A stretch of 64,000 bases of DNA from Comamonas fluminis (lineage in GTDB: Bacteria; Pseudomonadota; Gammaproteobacteria; Burkholderiales; Burkholderiaceae_C). The position numbers and the translations under genes were made by a program. Below the pieces are notes generated by a model. The model was not told the DNA's origin. It saw only the letters and a program-made list of their open reading frames with translations, and made no database searches. Positions 1 through 10,823 of this stretch are shown piece after piece. How positions within the stretch are numbered: position 1 is the stretch's first letter; each line of letters opens with the position of its first letter. Location of the stretch: positions 4,663,501 to 4,727,500 of the forward strand of contig NZ_CP066783.1 in the NCBI RefSeq assembly GCF_019186805.1. Reading direction: 5' to 3'.

Positions 1-204
1 GACAACGACACGCTGCTGGCTCTCTATTCGCTCTACAAACAAGGCAGCGTGGGCGACTGCAGCGGCACTCGCCCCGGCGTGATGGATGTGGTGGGCCGCG
101 CCAAGTTTGATGCGTGGATGGCGCGCAAAGGTGCAGCACGCGATGCGGCCATGAGCGAGTACGTGGCGCTGGTCACCCGGCTCAAGCAGGAAGACAGCGC
201 ATAA
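1..204 (+). CDS. acyl-CoA-binding protein (ACBP), 3' part
   Basis: The last 67 codons of an open frame that enters from the left edge. The translation carries the ACBP core: LYSLYKQGSVGD, then RPGVMDVVGRAKFDAW, then a helix with YVALVTRLK. ACBP is a four-helix cytosolic protein of about 85-90 residues that binds long-chain acyl-CoA and buffers or carries it. Only the N-terminal helix is missing, so the gene probably starts within about 70 bases left of the window. It converges on the murU-like gene. Identification rests on recognised motifs; the frame is unambiguous to TAA. Confidence 0.85.
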   Translation, partial: DNDTLLALYSLYKQGSVGDCSGTRPGVMDVVGRAKFDAWMARKGAARDAAMSEYVALVTRLKQEDSA

Positions 205-212
205 CGCTCACT

Positions 213-256
213 ATTTCATAGCTGCATGCGCTTTATTAGCAAAGACTACAGCATGA
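213..256 (-). repeat. degenerate copy of the GCTATCAAA dispersed repeat
   Basis: Between the two convergent genes lies an ATAGCTGCATGCGC segment followed by an AT-rich stretch. Read on the minus strand it resembles the repeat whose clear copies are at 4444, 42190 and 42578. It is diverged, so membership is probable rather than certain. Confidence 0.45.
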
Positions 257-306
257 AATGGTTTGATTTTTGAAGCAGCAGGCCTGCCGCCGCTACCACC
301 TCAGGT

Positions 307-1071
307 TCAGCCCTGATTGAGCAGCTCCAGCCGCTCTGGCGTGCCCACATCCACCCAGCGCCCGGTGTACAGCGACGCACCCACACGTCCATCGGCCATG
401 GCGCGGCGCAGCAGCGGCGCCAGCGGTGCGCGCACGCCTTCTGGGTTGCCAGGCTCTACGTCAAACCAGGGCTGCGCAAACAGCTGCGCTTTCAGTAGCG
501 CAATGGTGCTGTAGGTGTAACGCTGGCGTTCATCATCGGCGGGCAAATCCAGCGCCTTGCCGCCCTCCAGCCCAAAGTCGCCACGCGGGTTGTGCGCAGG
601 GTTGGGCACCAGCCACAGATGGGCCAGTTCATCGCTTTGCGCAAAGGCCTGTGCAGCATCGGCAGCAAAGGTGAAATCCGGCGCGTACACATCGCCCGCA
701 GCCAGCCAGAAAACCTCGCCCAGCTGCGGCAGGGCGCGGCTGATGCCGCCTGCGGTTTCAAACGCTTTTTCAGGCTCTGCAGAGTATGAAAGTGATAGCA
801 GTTTGCGCTCACCCTGAGCAGGCTGCAGCACAAATTCATTACCAAAGTACGCAGGAATCTGCGCGCCCAGCCAGCCAGTGTTGATGACCGCCTTGGGCAC
901 GCCCGCAGCAATCAACGCCTGCATATGCAGTTGCAGCAGCGGCACGCCCTGCACCTTGAGCAAGGGCTTGGGCGTGACATCGGTCAGCGGCCGCATCCGT
1001 TCGCCACGCCCGGCTGCAAGCAACATGGCTGCAGGTTGAACAATGGTTGGGGGAGTCATTTCAGCAGTCAT
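307..1071 (-). CDS. murU: nucleotidyltransferase family protein, MurU-like
   Basis: 254 residues. The N-terminal signature AAGRGERMRPLTDVTPKP (about residues 17-36) is the nucleotide-binding loop of sugar-phosphate nucleotidyltransferases, and the AAGDVY motif supplies a metal-binding aspartate. Among these, short enzymes of this kind match N-acetylmuramate 1-phosphate uridylyltransferase (MurU), which makes UDP-MurNAc in the peptidoglycan recycling route of Pseudomonas and related bacteria. The usual kinase partner AmgK is not adjacent; tkt is divergent upstream. The start at 1071 is tentative: ATG at 1059 is also possible and neither has a strong Shine-Dalgarno sequence. A mannose- or glucose-1-phosphate enzyme cannot be excluded. 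Confidence 0.75.
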   Translation of the reverse strand: MTAEMTPPTIVQPAAMLLAAGRGERMRPLTDVTPKPLLKVQGVPLLQLHMQALIAAGVPKAVINTGWLGAQIPAYFGNEFVLQPAQGERKLLSLSYSAEPEKAFETAGGISRALPQLGEVFWLAAGDVYAPDFTFAADAAQAFAQSDELAHLWLVPNPAHNPRGDFGLEGGKALDLPADDERQRYTYSTIALLKAQLFAQPWFDVEPGNPEGVRAPLAPLLRRAMADGRVGASLYTGRWVDVGTPERLELLNQG

Positions 1072-1224
1072 GCACGGTCAACTTTCGAGAAACTTTCATG
1101 CAGGCCCAAGCCTGTTTTCAGGACAGCACTGTAGAGCATTGACCCGCACCGCGCCTGCGAAAATTGGGCCTCTATTAAAATGCTGGGCTTAGCAGAATTA
1201 CTCCCTCCTTTTCGGAGCGCCCTG

Positions 1225-3270
1225 ATGGCCAACACTCAAAATATGGCGAATGCAATCCGTGCACTCGCAATGGATGCCGTTCAACAAGCCAATTCCGGTC
1301 ACCCCGGCGCCCCCATGGGCATGGCCGACATGGCCGTTGCGCTGTGGAGCCGCCACCTCCAGCACAACCCCGTGAACCCTCACTGGGCCAACCGCGACCG
1401 TTTCATTCTGAGCAACGGTCACGGCTCCATGCTGATCTATTCGCTGCTGCATCTGACCGGCTACGACCTGCCCCTGGATGAGCTGAAGAACTTCCGCCAG
1501 CTGCACAGCAAGACCGCTGGTCACCCCGAAGTGGGCGTGACTCCTGGCGTGGAAACCACCACCGGCCCTCTGGGTCAGGGCATCACCAATGCCGTGGGCT
1601 TTGCGCTGGCTGAAAAGCTGCTGGCTGCCGAGTTCAACCAGCCCAAGCACGAGATCGTCGATCACCACACCTACGTGTTCCTGGGTGACGGCTGCCTGAT
1701 GGAAGGCATCTCGCACGAAGCCGCTGCACTGGCTGGCGCCTGGAAGCTGAACAAGCTGATCGCTCTGTACGACGACAACGGCATCTCCATCGACGGCAAG
1801 GTCGCCCCCTGGTTCATCGACAACACGCCCGAGCGCTTTGAAGCCTACGGTTGGAACGTGATCCGCGCCGTGGACGGCCACAACGTGGACGCGCTGGACA
1901 AGGCCATTGCCGCCGCCAAGAAGAGCGCCGACAAGCCCACACTGATCTGCTGCAAGACCAGCATCGGCAAGGGCTCGCCTAACCGCCAGGACACCTCCAA
2001 GGCACACGGCGAACCTCTGGGCGCCGAAGAAATCGCGCTGACCCGCGCCGCTCTGGGCTGGACATACGGCCCCTTCGAAATCCCCGCCGATGTCTACACC
2101 GACTGGGACGCCAAGGACCAGGGCGCCAAGGCCGAAGCTGGCTGGAACGAAAAGTTCGCCGCCTACGCCGCCGCCTTCCCCGAGCAAGCCGCCAACTTCA
2201 CCCGCCGCATGGCTGGCGATCTGCCCGCCAACTTCGGTGAAATCGCTGCCAAGATCGCTTCTGACGCGCACGACGCCGGTGCTACTGTGGCCAGCCGCAA
2301 GGCCAGCCAGTTGGCTCTGGAAGGCCTGACGGCGGCTTTGCCTGAGCTGCTGGGCGGCTCTGCCGACCTGACAGGCTCGAACCTGACCAACACCAAGTCC
2401 ACCCCCGCTTTCCGCGTGGACGACAAGGGTGCCGTGGTCAAGACCGAAGAAGGCCAGATCGGCCGCCACATCAACTACGGTGTGCGCGAGTTCGGCATGG
2501 CCGCCATCATGAACGGTGTGGCGCTGCACGGCGGTTACATCCCCTACGGTGGCACCTTCCTGACCTTCTCCGACTACAGCCGCAACGCCATCCGCATGGC
2601 CGCGCTGATGAAGCAGCGCGTGATCCATGTGTTCACGCACGACTCCATCGGTCTGGGCGAAGATGGCCCCACTCACCAGTCCATCGAGCACGCAGCCAGC
2701 CTGCGCCTGATCCCCGGTCTGGACGTGTGGCGCCCCGCTGACACCACAGAAACCGCTGTGGCCTGGACGGTGGCCCTGAGCCAGAAGAACAAGCCCACAG
2801 CCATGCTGCTGAGCCGCCAGAACCTGGCTTACTCGCCCAAGTCCGAAGACGCGCTGGACAACATCGCCTGCGGCGCCTATGTGCTGAGCGAACCCAAGGA
2901 CATCGGCTTCAAGAAGAAGGCTCAGGCCGTCATCATCGCCACCGGCTCCGAAGTGCAACTGGCTCTGGCTGCCCAGAAGCTGCTGGCCGAACGCAAGATC
3001 GCCGTGCGCGTGGTCTCCATGCCCAGCAACACCACGTTCGACCGCCAGGACGTGAAGTACAAGAAGGCCGTGCTGCCCGCAGGCCTGCCCCGCATTGCCG
3101 TGGAAATGGGCGTGACGGACGGCTGGTGGAAGTACGGCTGCGACGCCGTGGTCGGTATCGACACCTACGGCGAGTCCGCTCCCGCACCCGTGCTGTTCAA
3201 GCACTTTGGCTTCACCGCCGAGAACGTGGCTGACACTGTGCAGGTTGCCCTGCAGCGCGCTGCCAAGTAA
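1225..3270 (+). CDS. tkt: transketolase
   Basis: 681 residues, normal length for bacterial transketolase. It transfers two-carbon ketol units in the pentose phosphate pathway and uses thiamine diphosphate. Visible motifs are SGHPGAPMG near residue 24 (His26), LSNGHGSML near 62 (His66), TTGPLGQG, the ThDP motif GDGCLMEG with a downstream DDN, and the pyrimidine-binding [10 protein letters not shown] region. I chose ATG 1225 because CGGAG lies about 8 bases upstream and [18 protein letters not shown] is the family N-terminus; an in-frame ATG at 1180 would add 15 unrelated residues. gap follows after an intrinsic terminator, so the two may be transcribed separately. Confidence 0.96.
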   Translation: MANTQNMANAIRALAMDAVQQANSGHPGAPMGMADMAVALWSRHLQHNPVNPHWANRDRFILSNGHGSMLIYSLLHLTGYDLPLDELKNFRQLHSKTAGHPEVGVTPGVETTTGPLGQGITNAVGFALAEKLLAAEFNQPKHEIVDHHTYVFLGDGCLMEGISHEAAALAGAWKLNKLIALYDDNGISIDGKVAPWFIDNTPERFEAYGWNVIRAVDGHNVDALDKAIAAAKKSADKPTLICCKTSIGKGSPNRQDTSKAHGEPLGAEEIALTRAALGWTYGPFEIPADVYTDWDAKDQGAKAEAGWNEKFAAYAAAFPEQAANFTRRMAGDLPANFGEIAAKIASDAHDAGATVASRKASQLALEGLTAALPELLGGSADLTGSNLTNTKSTPAFRVDDKGAVVKTEEGQIGRHINYGVREFGMAAIMNGVALHGGYIPYGGTFLTFSDYSRNAIRMAALMKQRVIHVFTHDSIGLGEDGPTHQSIEHAASLRLIPGLDVWRPADTTETAVAWTVALSQKNKPTAMLLSRQNLAYSPKSEDALDNIACGAYVLSEPKDIGFKKKAQAVIIATGSEVQLALAAQKLLAERKIAVRVVSMPSNTTFDRQDVKYKKAVLPAGLPRIAVEMGVTDGWWKYGCDAVVGIDTYGESAPAPVLFKHFGFTAENVADTVQVALQRAAK

Positions 3271-3272
3271 GC

Positions 3273-4413
<1,141 letters not shown>

Positions 4414-4443
4414 TCTTTGCGGATTACCAACCAAAACGGGCTC

Positions 4444-4480
4444 TAGCGCTTATCTGCTAAGCGCTAGCAGCTATCAAAAA
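4444..4480 (+). repeat. dispersed repeat, best-preserved copy
   Basis: TAGCGCTTA, TCTGC, TAAGCGCTA and then GCAGCTATCAAAAA. The first part is an eight-base perfect inverted repeat (AGCGCTTA / TAAGCGCT). The A-rich tail merges with the left arm of the following terminator. Related copies are listed near 14134, 31549, 42190, 42578, 46300, 52027 and 53645. Confidence 0.75.
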
Positions 4481-4510
4481 GCCAGCATCGGCAACGGTGC
4501 TGGCTTTTTT
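4475..4510 (+). terminator. intrinsic terminator after gap
   Basis: AAAAGCCAGCA pairs with TGCTGGCTTTT around a ten-base loop and ends in six T residues. It lies about 60 bases after gap and overlaps the tail of the dispersed repeat. Confidence 0.85.
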
Positions 4511-4597
4511 CATGGCTCGCAAAATACCAAATTTCAGTGATATGCATTTTTTGACAATCACCACACCATGGCCGCTCATCCACATGAGGAGCGAGAC

Positions 4598-6625
4598 ATG
4601 CAGTCACATGGTGAACCCACCCTGAACCCATCCAGATTGCGCTGGGCCGTGCTGGCTCCGCTGGCGGCTGCAGCGCTTGTGGCCTGCGGAGGCGGCGGGG
4701 GCGGTAGCAGCAGTGAACAAACCGCAGATGCCTGCCCCGAAACCGGAGCCTATGCCTGCAAGAGCGGCGAGACCGAGCCGCTGTATACCTTTCAGTGGGC
4801 GCTGAACTACGCCAAGAGCTGGTTTATGGACAACGCCGACGGGGGAGCATATGGCGGCGGCTACGACTTGAACGTGGAGCCTGTGCATAAACAAGGCATC
4901 AAAGGCCAAGGTATCAACGTGCTGGTGATTGACTCCGGCGTGGATCTGGCTCATGAGGATTTGAAAGACAACGCCGATATTGGCATGTCCTGGAACTTCG
5001 AGACCGACATGCCAGACCCCTCCCCTGCACTAACAACGCAAACTTCTAGCTCGGGCCACGGTACAGCTGTGGCGGGCATCATCGGAGCTGCTCAGAACGG
5101 CAAAGGGGTGATGGGTATTGCGCCACGCGCCCGCATCGGCGGCGCCGCCATAGTGACTGACAATAGCGACATCTGGACGCTGGCCAACTTCACCTCCGCC
5201 TTCGGGGGAGCATCTTGGTCAAGCAAAGTGGATGTCATCAACGGCTCCTACGGCGGTGACACTGAACTCCAGCCTTACAACCTCACCGACTCTGCAGAGA
5301 TTGCCCCAATTCGCAGCAGCAAAAACATGCGCAATGGAAAAGGGGTTGTCTTTATCAAGGCAGCGGGCAATGAATTCGATGACGCCGCCGCTGGCGAAAT
5401 CAACTGCGGCCCTTTAGAAGGGTTGTTTGGATGTATCAACCCCGCCAATGACCCCGCCACGCTGGAGCCCAACACCATCGTGACTGCGGCCCTGAATACC
5501 AAGGGACAGGCCAGCTCCTATAGCAGTGCCGGATCTGTGTTGTGGATTACCGGTCTGGCTGGCGAGAGTGGCGCTTTGGGCCGCTACGGTGAGCTTTCCG
5601 GACGCACACCAGCCGCGATTGCCGCAGGAGGTACGGGCGACGGACCCACGATTTTCTCCACTGATATCAGTAGCTGCTCGGCTGGCTTCAGTCAACAACC
5701 CAAACCACTATTTGGCGGCGATTTCATGAAAGGCCTGTCGGAGCTCATTGCCGGAGTGCCCGACAATCCAAACTGCGACTACACCTATATGAACGGTACG
5801 TCCTCAGCGGCTCCGACCATTGCGGGTGTCACGACCTTGATGCTGAGCGCCAATCCCGATCTGACCTGGCGCGATGTCCGCGATATCCTGCGCCTGTCAG
5901 CAAGGCAGGTCGACCCCAACTATGCAACGCGCACACGCAATGACCAGTTGCTTCAGGTACCTTTGCCCTATAACGCACTTTTTGACCTCAAGACCAATAG
6001 CTTTGTCGCACAAACAGGCAGCGCCAAAGACATCGTCGCCGGGGCCACACAGATCCCTGTGGAGCTGGGGTGGGTGCGTAATGCAGTGGGGGCTGTCTAT
6101 TCCAACTGGTATGGCTGGGGCTTGCCCGATGCAGCCAAAGCGGTGGAACTAGCGCAGCTCTACAAAAAGGAGCCATCACGCAGTCGCTCGGCAACCCAAG
6201 TCATTCCAAGTTTTAATACCGTCGCAGGGTCCGCTCCAGTACCCTACCAGCAGGTAAGCCAAATTGCCCAGTTCGAGGGCGACAATCAGATCGTTGATGA
6301 GTTTCAGGTTCGCCTAAACAGCCAGAACACCTGTCTTGGCTCCGTCGGAATCGTGGTGGAATCGCCGTCGGGCACCAAGTCACTGCTTAAGTTGCCGATA
6401 GATCATTTCGTCAACCGCCAATCTGCTCCTCAATCGATCAGTCAATATGGCTTAGGTAGCTATGCCTTCTACGGCGAAAGCGCCAAAGGCACGTGGAAAA
6501 TCTATGCCGCAGCATCCAATCCAGTGATAAATGGCAACCCCACGCCCGCTTGTACCCCCCTGGATGGAGCGGGACAGGCTAACGGGGCGACCATCACTGT
6601 GGAAGCACGAGTCATTGCACAGTGA
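4598..6625 (+). CDS. S8 (subtilisin/kexin-like) serine protease lipoprotein with P domain
   Basis: 675 residues. The N-terminus is a lipoprotein signal ending LVAC with Cys30, followed by a glycine/serine linker. The subtilisin triad is clear: Asp112 (VLVIDSGVD), His154 (SGHGTAVAG) and Ser402 (NGTSSAAP), with oxyanion Asn258 (AAGNEF). About 110 C-terminal residues, with VESPSGTKS and YGESAKGTWKIY, match the proprotein-convertase P domain. Only about 50 residues separate Cys30 from the catalytic domain, too few for a normal I9 propeptide. ATG 4598 is preferred over 4568 because GAGGAGC sits six bases upstream. The small secreted protein downstream fits the Aeromonas sobria ASP/ORF2 arrangement. 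Expected location: lipid-anchored in the envelope or released. Confidence 0.9.
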   Translation: MQSHGEPTLNPSRLRWAVLAPLAAAALVACGGGGGGSSSEQTADACPETGAYACKSGETEPLYTFQWALNYAKSWFMDNADGGAYGGGYDLNVEPVHKQGIKGQGINVLVIDSGVDLAHEDLKDNADIGMSWNFETDMPDPSPALTTQTSSSGHGTAVAGIIGAAQNGKGVMGIAPRARIGGAAIVTDNSDIWTLANFTSAFGGASWSSKVDVINGSYGGDTELQPYNLTDSAEIAPIRSSKNMRNGKGVVFIKAAGNEFDDAAAGEINCGPLEGLFGCINPANDPATLEPNTIVTAALNTKGQASSYSSAGSVLWITGLAGESGALGRYGELSGRTPAAIAAGGTGDGPTIFSTDISSCSAGFSQQPKPLFGGDFMKGLSELIAGVPDNPNCDYTYMNGTSSAAPTIAGVTTLMLSANPDLTWRDVRDILRLSARQVDPNYATRTRNDQLLQVPLPYNALFDLKTNSFVAQTGSAKDIVAGATQIPVELGWVRNAVGAVYSNWYGWGLPDAAKAVELAQLYKKEPSRSRSATQVIPSFNTVAGSAPVPYQQVSQIAQFEGDNQIVDEFQVRLNSQNTCLGSVGIVVESPSGTKSLLKLPIDHFVNRQSAPQSISQYGLGSYAFYGESAKGTWKIYAAASNPVINGNPTPACTPLDGAGQANGATITVEARVIAQ

Positions 6626-6690
6626 GGACTCATTCCATGAAGCCATCGCACCGATACCACATATCCCCTTCATTTCGATTTGGAGCAAAC

Positions 6691-7170
6691 ATGCTGCACT
6701 TCCATCGACTCCTTTCATTGATTCTGCTTGGCTGCACTTTCATGGCGCCAGCACTGCAAGCTCATGCCCAAACCAGTTACAGCACGGGCCAGCGCCTGAG
6801 TGAAGTGCAGATTTCCGCGCTGAATGCTCAGCCGTCCATTGACATCAAAGGCCAAAACTATCGCTTGCTATCTACTGGTACTTCTTCACAAGGCCTGCCA
6901 TTTAGCCTGGTGCTTGGTCCCAACGGTGTAGTAGGACAGTCTTTTCACGAACTGCTGATCGCTGAGATTCCAGTGCAAACCGTGCGAGCACAGTTTTCCG
7001 ATGTGATCGCACAAGCAGCAAGCGTGCAATATCAGGAAGCTGCTGACATGACGATTTTGCGCTTCACAACACTGGCACAAGCGGCTGCGGCATTAAGGCA
7101 AATTCAGAAGCTAAAGTCTGGCGTGGAAGCGGGTATCCCCATCACTTTCGAACTTCCTCGGACCCGTTGA
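6691..7170 (+). CDS. small secreted protein, candidate maturation chaperone of the S8 protease
   Basis: 159 residues from ATG 6691, chosen because GGAG lies five bases upstream and a signal peptide follows directly (hydrophobic stretch, then AHA before QTSYS). An in-frame GTG at 6622 overlaps the protease stop but gives a poor N-terminus. A weaker lipobox-like LLGC is also present. I do not recognise a named domain. The C-terminal part, MTILRFTTLAQAAAALRQIQ and on, has a beta-alpha-beta pattern like subtilisin propeptides. In A. sobria the kexin-like protease ASP requires ORF2, a roughly 150-residue protein encoded immediately downstream, to mature. Order, size and secretion match, so I infer the same role; sequence homology is untested. 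Confidence 0.6.
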   Translation: MLHFHRLLSLILLGCTFMAPALQAHAQTSYSTGQRLSEVQISALNAQPSIDIKGQNYRLLSTGTSSQGLPFSLVLGPNGVVGQSFHELLIAEIPVQTVRAQFSDVIAQAASVQYQEAADMTILRFTTLAQAAAALRQIQKLKSGVEAGIPITFELPRTR

Positions 7171-7228
7171 ATCCTCTCTCCGATCTATTAAGAAAAAGCC
7201 TGTATCTTTTACTCAGTAGTCGTTGAAT

Positions 7229-7269
7229 GCTATCAAAAATGCAGCTCCGTTCCGGTGCTGCATTTTTGT
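7229..7269 (+). terminator. intrinsic terminator, overlapping a repeat tail
   Basis: AAAAATGCAGC pairs with GCTGCATTTTT around an 11-base loop, about 60 bases after the protease partner gene. GCTATCAAAAA, the end of the dispersed repeat, forms the upstream edge, as in the terminator after gap. Confidence 0.8.
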
Positions 7270-7361
7270 TTGCGTGCATCTCCACGCATATTCACTGCAA
7301 AACAAATGTCCTAAGCTAAAGTCATCTGCACCCACCAAACGCCGATTTTGCCGCCGAGCCC

Positions 7362-8864
7362 ATGTTTCTTGCCATCCCTCTTGAAAACAAGCCTTCCTGG
7401 CGCTCACCGCCGTGGATGACCGTGCTGCTGATCGTGATCAACTGCGTGATTTTCTGGGGCTGGCAAGCGCCTGAGGAAAAGGCGGTGGAACGGGCCGCTC
7501 AGGTCTATGCCAAAACGGATTTACCAGCGATTGAGCTGCCGCTGTTTCTGAACCACCTCAAGGAGCAGGTGGCACAGGGCAGTGCACGCTATGAGCGCAA
7601 TACGGTGCAGGCGGCCGAGTCTCTTTTCAAGCACAAGGCCTATGGTCAGCTTTATGCGCTGATGTGGCAGGAAAAGAAGTTTCGCCAGCAGTTGCAGGAT
7701 GGGCAGATCATCACAGCCAGCCACCCCAGACATGCCGAGTGGCAAGCGGCACGCCAGCAGTTTGCGCCGCTGGAGCCACGTAGCAGTTTTACCGAGCGCT
7801 GGTCCATGAGCTATGAGCCCGGCGCGGGCTGGCAGCCGCTGCAGGCGTTTACCTCCATTTTTCTGCATGGCAGCACCGGCCACCTGCTGGGCAATATGGT
7901 GTTTCTGTTCTTGTTTGGCTTCACACTGGAACTGGCACTGGGCGCTTTTACCTATCTGGCGTTTTATCTGATTGGCGGTGTGGGAGCCTCGTTGTTTGCT
8001 CTCATTTTTTATGCAGGCATGGGGGGTTATGGCCTGGGTGCATCAGGCGCGATTTCGGCGCTGATGGCCATGTATGCGGTGATGTACCGCATGCGGCGTA
8101 TCCGCTTTTTCTACATGCTGCTGTTCTATTTCAACTACGCCACCTGGCCAGCGCTCATCATGCTGCCAGTGTGGATGAGTGTGGAGTTGCTGCAGCATTT
8201 CTGGGGTGGCAAGCAGGTGGCCTATATGGCCCACTTTGGCGGGCTGCTGACGGGTGCCGTGCTGATGTGGGTCTATATGCGTTTGCAGACGGTACAGGCA
8301 CCGGTCAATGAAGATGAACTGGCACGCGCCACGGCCAAACCGCTGACCGATGCCATGGCGCGCGCCCAGCGCTTTACCGATGCACTGGATTTTGGGCGTG
8401 CCGCCCCTGCCTGGCGCGAAGCGGCGCGGCTGGCACCTAAAAATCTGGAGGTTCTCAAGGCCTGGTTCGAGAGTGCTCGCCATCACCCCGGCAGCGAGGA
8501 TTTTCATGGTGCTGCCCGCCTGATTTTCAAGCTACCCGCAAGTACTGATGCGGAGCGCCAGCTGCAGTTGAGCAGTTACCGAACCTACCGCCAGCGTGCC
8601 AAACCCTCTGCGCGCATGAGCGTGGACACCATGCATGGGCTGGTGCGAAATTTTGTGCGCATCGGTGCTTTGCCCGAAGCAGAAAAGCTGTGCCAGTCTC
8701 TGCACAAGGCCAGCGATCATCCGCACTGGCCCGCTACCTTGCTTTTGCTGGTAAACGGCATGGCTCAGGCGGGGCAGATACAGCAGGCAAAGTCATGGCT
8801 ACCCGCCCTGCAACAGGCTGCACCGCAAGACCCGGTGACGCGCTGGCTGGCCCAGCAGGGGTAG
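7362..8864 (+). CDS. rhomboid family intramembrane serine protease with long N-terminal insertion and C-terminal helical repeats
   Basis: 500 residues. The rhomboid core spans about 155-310: HGSTGHLLGN (His174, Asn178), catalytic Ser228 in GLGASGAIS, and His291 in AHFGG, the catalytic partner. Rhomboids cleave transmembrane substrates inside the inner membrane. Two features stand out. About 120 mostly soluble, charged residues (35-150) sit between the first membrane segment and the core. About 180 C-terminal residues rich in Ala/Leu helices look like tetratricopeptide-type repeats. The gene converges on another membrane-plus-helical-repeat gene. The start at 7362 gives a normal N-terminal segment (MFLAIPLENK) before the first helix. 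Confidence 0.88.
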   Translation: MFLAIPLENKPSWRSPPWMTVLLIVINCVIFWGWQAPEEKAVERAAQVYAKTDLPAIELPLFLNHLKEQVAQGSARYERNTVQAAESLFKHKAYGQLYALMWQEKKFRQQLQDGQIITASHPRHAEWQAARQQFAPLEPRSSFTERWSMSYEPGAGWQPLQAFTSIFLHGSTGHLLGNMVFLFLFGFTLELALGAFTYLAFYLIGGVGASLFALIFYAGMGGYGLGASGAISALMAMYAVMYRMRRIRFFYMLLFYFNYATWPALIMLPVWMSVELLQHFWGGKQVAYMAHFGGLLTGAVLMWVYMRLQTVQAPVNEDELARATAKPLTDAMARAQRFTDALDFGRAAPAWREAARLAPKNLEVLKAWFESARHHPGSEDFHGAARLIFKLPASTDAERQLQLSSYRTYRQRAKPSARMSVDTMHGLVRNFVRIGALPEAEKLCQSLHKASDHPHWPATLLLLVNGMAQAGQIQQAKSWLPALQQAAPQDPVTRWLAQQG

Positions 8865-8876
8865 CCTGAGCGTGGC

Positions 8877-10190
8877 CTAACTGCCGAGCTTTTCCAGCTC
8901 CTCACGCAGCACCCATTCGACTTCCTTGGTGCTCGCATGCTCAGGAAATAACTGCTTCATGCGCATATAGACATGAACGCCTTGCATGGGCTGCCCCATG
9001 CCCTGTTTGTAGGCTCTGACCACCAGTTCCAGCATGGCTGGAACCTGGGGCTGGCCTGCAAAGCGTTTTTCAAAATGCTTTGCCAGAATCAGCACATATT
9101 TCGGCTTGCCCGCACGCCAGGCCTGCTGTGCCAGGTCGTAGCTGACCTGTGCCGATAGCAACTGAAAATCTGGCTTGCGTTTCACGCAGCTGACCCAGGC
9201 CTCCAGCGCCTCGCTGGCTTTTTGCTGCACCATCAGCAAGGGGATGAAGCGCTGCGCCAGCTCGGCCATCGCATCTGCTTTGTCAGTCAGCTTGAGCACA
9301 CGGAAGTAGCGGCGCATATCTGCCAGACTTTCAAGGTCTTCACGCTGCCATTCGCGGGCCTGATTCACCGCCTCGTCCATCTTGTTGTCCTGCACCAGGC
9401 GTGCAATCGCCGCATCACGCCGCTTGGCCTCCAGCTCTCGCGGGTCGGCCACTACTGCGGTCACACCTTCGGGGGCCTGCACGGGCTCAATATCCAGCGC
9501 GGCATGGTGCTGGTACATGACATAGCCAATCATGGCGGCCATGACCCAGGAAAAGTAAATCGTCGCAAAACACACCAGCGGCAGGACCAGCGCAGGCTTG
9601 GCCCGCGTCAGCAGCAGCTCCAACACCATGGGCGCGCCCTGCTGCAGCAAGAACAGGAAAAAGCACAGCAGCAAATATGATTTGCCGATACCAAAAATCG
9701 TGGCCAGCAGCTCAAAGGGGTTGATGGCTGAGCTCAGGCGCTGGGTGTTGATGAGCACCATCCAGGTCGCTGGAATCAACAGCGCTACAAGCAGATTGGC
9801 AATCACACCCAAGGTCAGGCTACGGCTGGCTAAAAAACCGATAAACAGCCCGAATACAAAGAGCACACCAAAGAATTTCCACGGCAGCCATTTCCAGTCT
9901 GCATCTTCCTGGTCCCGACGGAAATCCGAGCTGTGCGTAATACCCCGTGATGCAAATGCGGAGACCTTGAAGCCATAGCGGCTGATGGCCAGCAGCAACC
10001 CAAGCCCCACCGCAAAAATGCCGATAGGCCCGAACATCAGGCCATAGCTGCAGGCAGAGAGAACCAGTGCATAGATCAGCGGCTCCGTCTGCAATGGAAA
10101 CAGAAAAAAGCTATTGAGCTTTTGCCAGAAAGGCGGAATTTTCCATTCAGAACTATCTTCCGGCTGACGCACGCCACGTATGGAGTTCAA
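8877..10190 (-). CDS. membrane protein with C-terminal helical (TPR-like) domain, function unknown
   Basis: 437 residues. About six hydrophobic segments are visible between residues 35 and 225 (for example YALVLSACSYGLMFGPIGIF and FFGVLFVFGLFIGFLASRS). A cytosolic half of about 200 residues follows, made of amphipathic helices (LEAKRRDAAIARLVQDNKMDEAV and on), which resembles tetratricopeptide repeats. I recognise no catalytic motif and no named family. It is convergent with the rhomboid gene, 12 bases apart at the stops, and both proteins share the layout membrane core then helical repeats. A functional link is only suggestive. Confidence 0.7.
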   Translation of the reverse strand: MNSIRGVRQPEDSSEWKIPPFWQKLNSFFLFPLQTEPLIYALVLSACSYGLMFGPIGIFAVGLGLLLAISRYGFKVSAFASRGITHSSDFRRDQEDADWKWLPWKFFGVLFVFGLFIGFLASRSLTLGVIANLLVALLIPATWMVLINTQRLSSAINPFELLATIFGIGKSYLLLCFFLFLLQQGAPMVLELLLTRAKPALVLPLVCFATIYFSWVMAAMIGYVMYQHHAALDIEPVQAPEGVTAVVADPRELEAKRRDAAIARLVQDNKMDEAVNQAREWQREDLESLADMRRYFRVLKLTDKADAMAELAQRFIPLLMVQQKASEALEAWVSCVKRKPDFQLLSAQVSYDLAQQAWRAGKPKYVLILAKHFEKRFAGQPQVPAMLELVVRAYKQGMGQPMQGVHVYMRMKQLFPEHASTKEVEWVLREELEKLGS

Positions 10191-10411
10191 TGCCGTTCTC
10201 CCTGTTTTTTATAAAGACCTCTTCCATTCATCGGCACGGCAAACGATTGGCAATCGCACCTCCGAAAATGGCTTTTCTTCTATTCTGATTCAGCCCGGTT
10301 CCAGGCTGCTTTTTCATTCACGCGAGTTTCGCGGGCATATTGCCAGACAGCGCAAGCCAGAGCTTTGCGCACTCTGCACGTAAAGTGATGCTGTTTTATG
10401 GAGACTTCGCA

Positions 10412-10813
10412 ATGATTCACAGTGCACATGCACAAAGCAGCCCTCAGTCCTACCGTGTCACACTGACCGATGCCCAAGGCCACACCTGGCACGCCGATGA
10501 GCCCACCGCTCTGGGCGGCAGCGATACTGCTCCCAATCCCATGGATCTCATGCTCTCGGCACTGGGCGCATGCACCGCCATTACCCTGCACATGTACGCA
10601 GGCCGCAAGCAGTGGCCGCTGAGCCATGTGGATGTGGACCTCAAGCTCAACCCCGAGAGCAAGCCCGCCGACGGCAACCAGATCACACGCAGCATCACCC
10701 TGCATGGCGAGCTGGATGATGAGCAGCGCCAGCGACTGCTGCAAATTGCCAATGCCTGCCCGGTGCACAAGCTGCTGGAAGGCAAAGTGGAAATTCCCAC
10801 CGCCCTGGCCTGA
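10412..10813 (+). CDS. OsmC family protein
   Basis: 133 residues. OsmC/Ohr proteins are thiol peroxidases that reduce hydroperoxides with two cysteines. Both are present: Cys54 in SALGACTAITLHMYA and Cys116 in ANACPVHKLLEGKV, and the order matches the YhfA-like OsmC subgroup. ATG 10412 is chosen because TGGAG lies eight bases upstream; the frame stays open upstream but the extension is not family-like. A strong bidirectional terminator follows. Subgroup and substrate are not certain. Confidence 0.88.
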   Translation: MIHSAHAQSSPQSYRVTLTDAQGHTWHADEPTALGGSDTAPNPMDLMLSALGACTAITLHMYAGRKQWPLSHVDVDLKLNPESKPADGNQITRSITLHGELDDEQRQRLLQIANACPVHKLLEGKVEIPTALA

Positions 10814-10823
10814 GACCCCCAAC

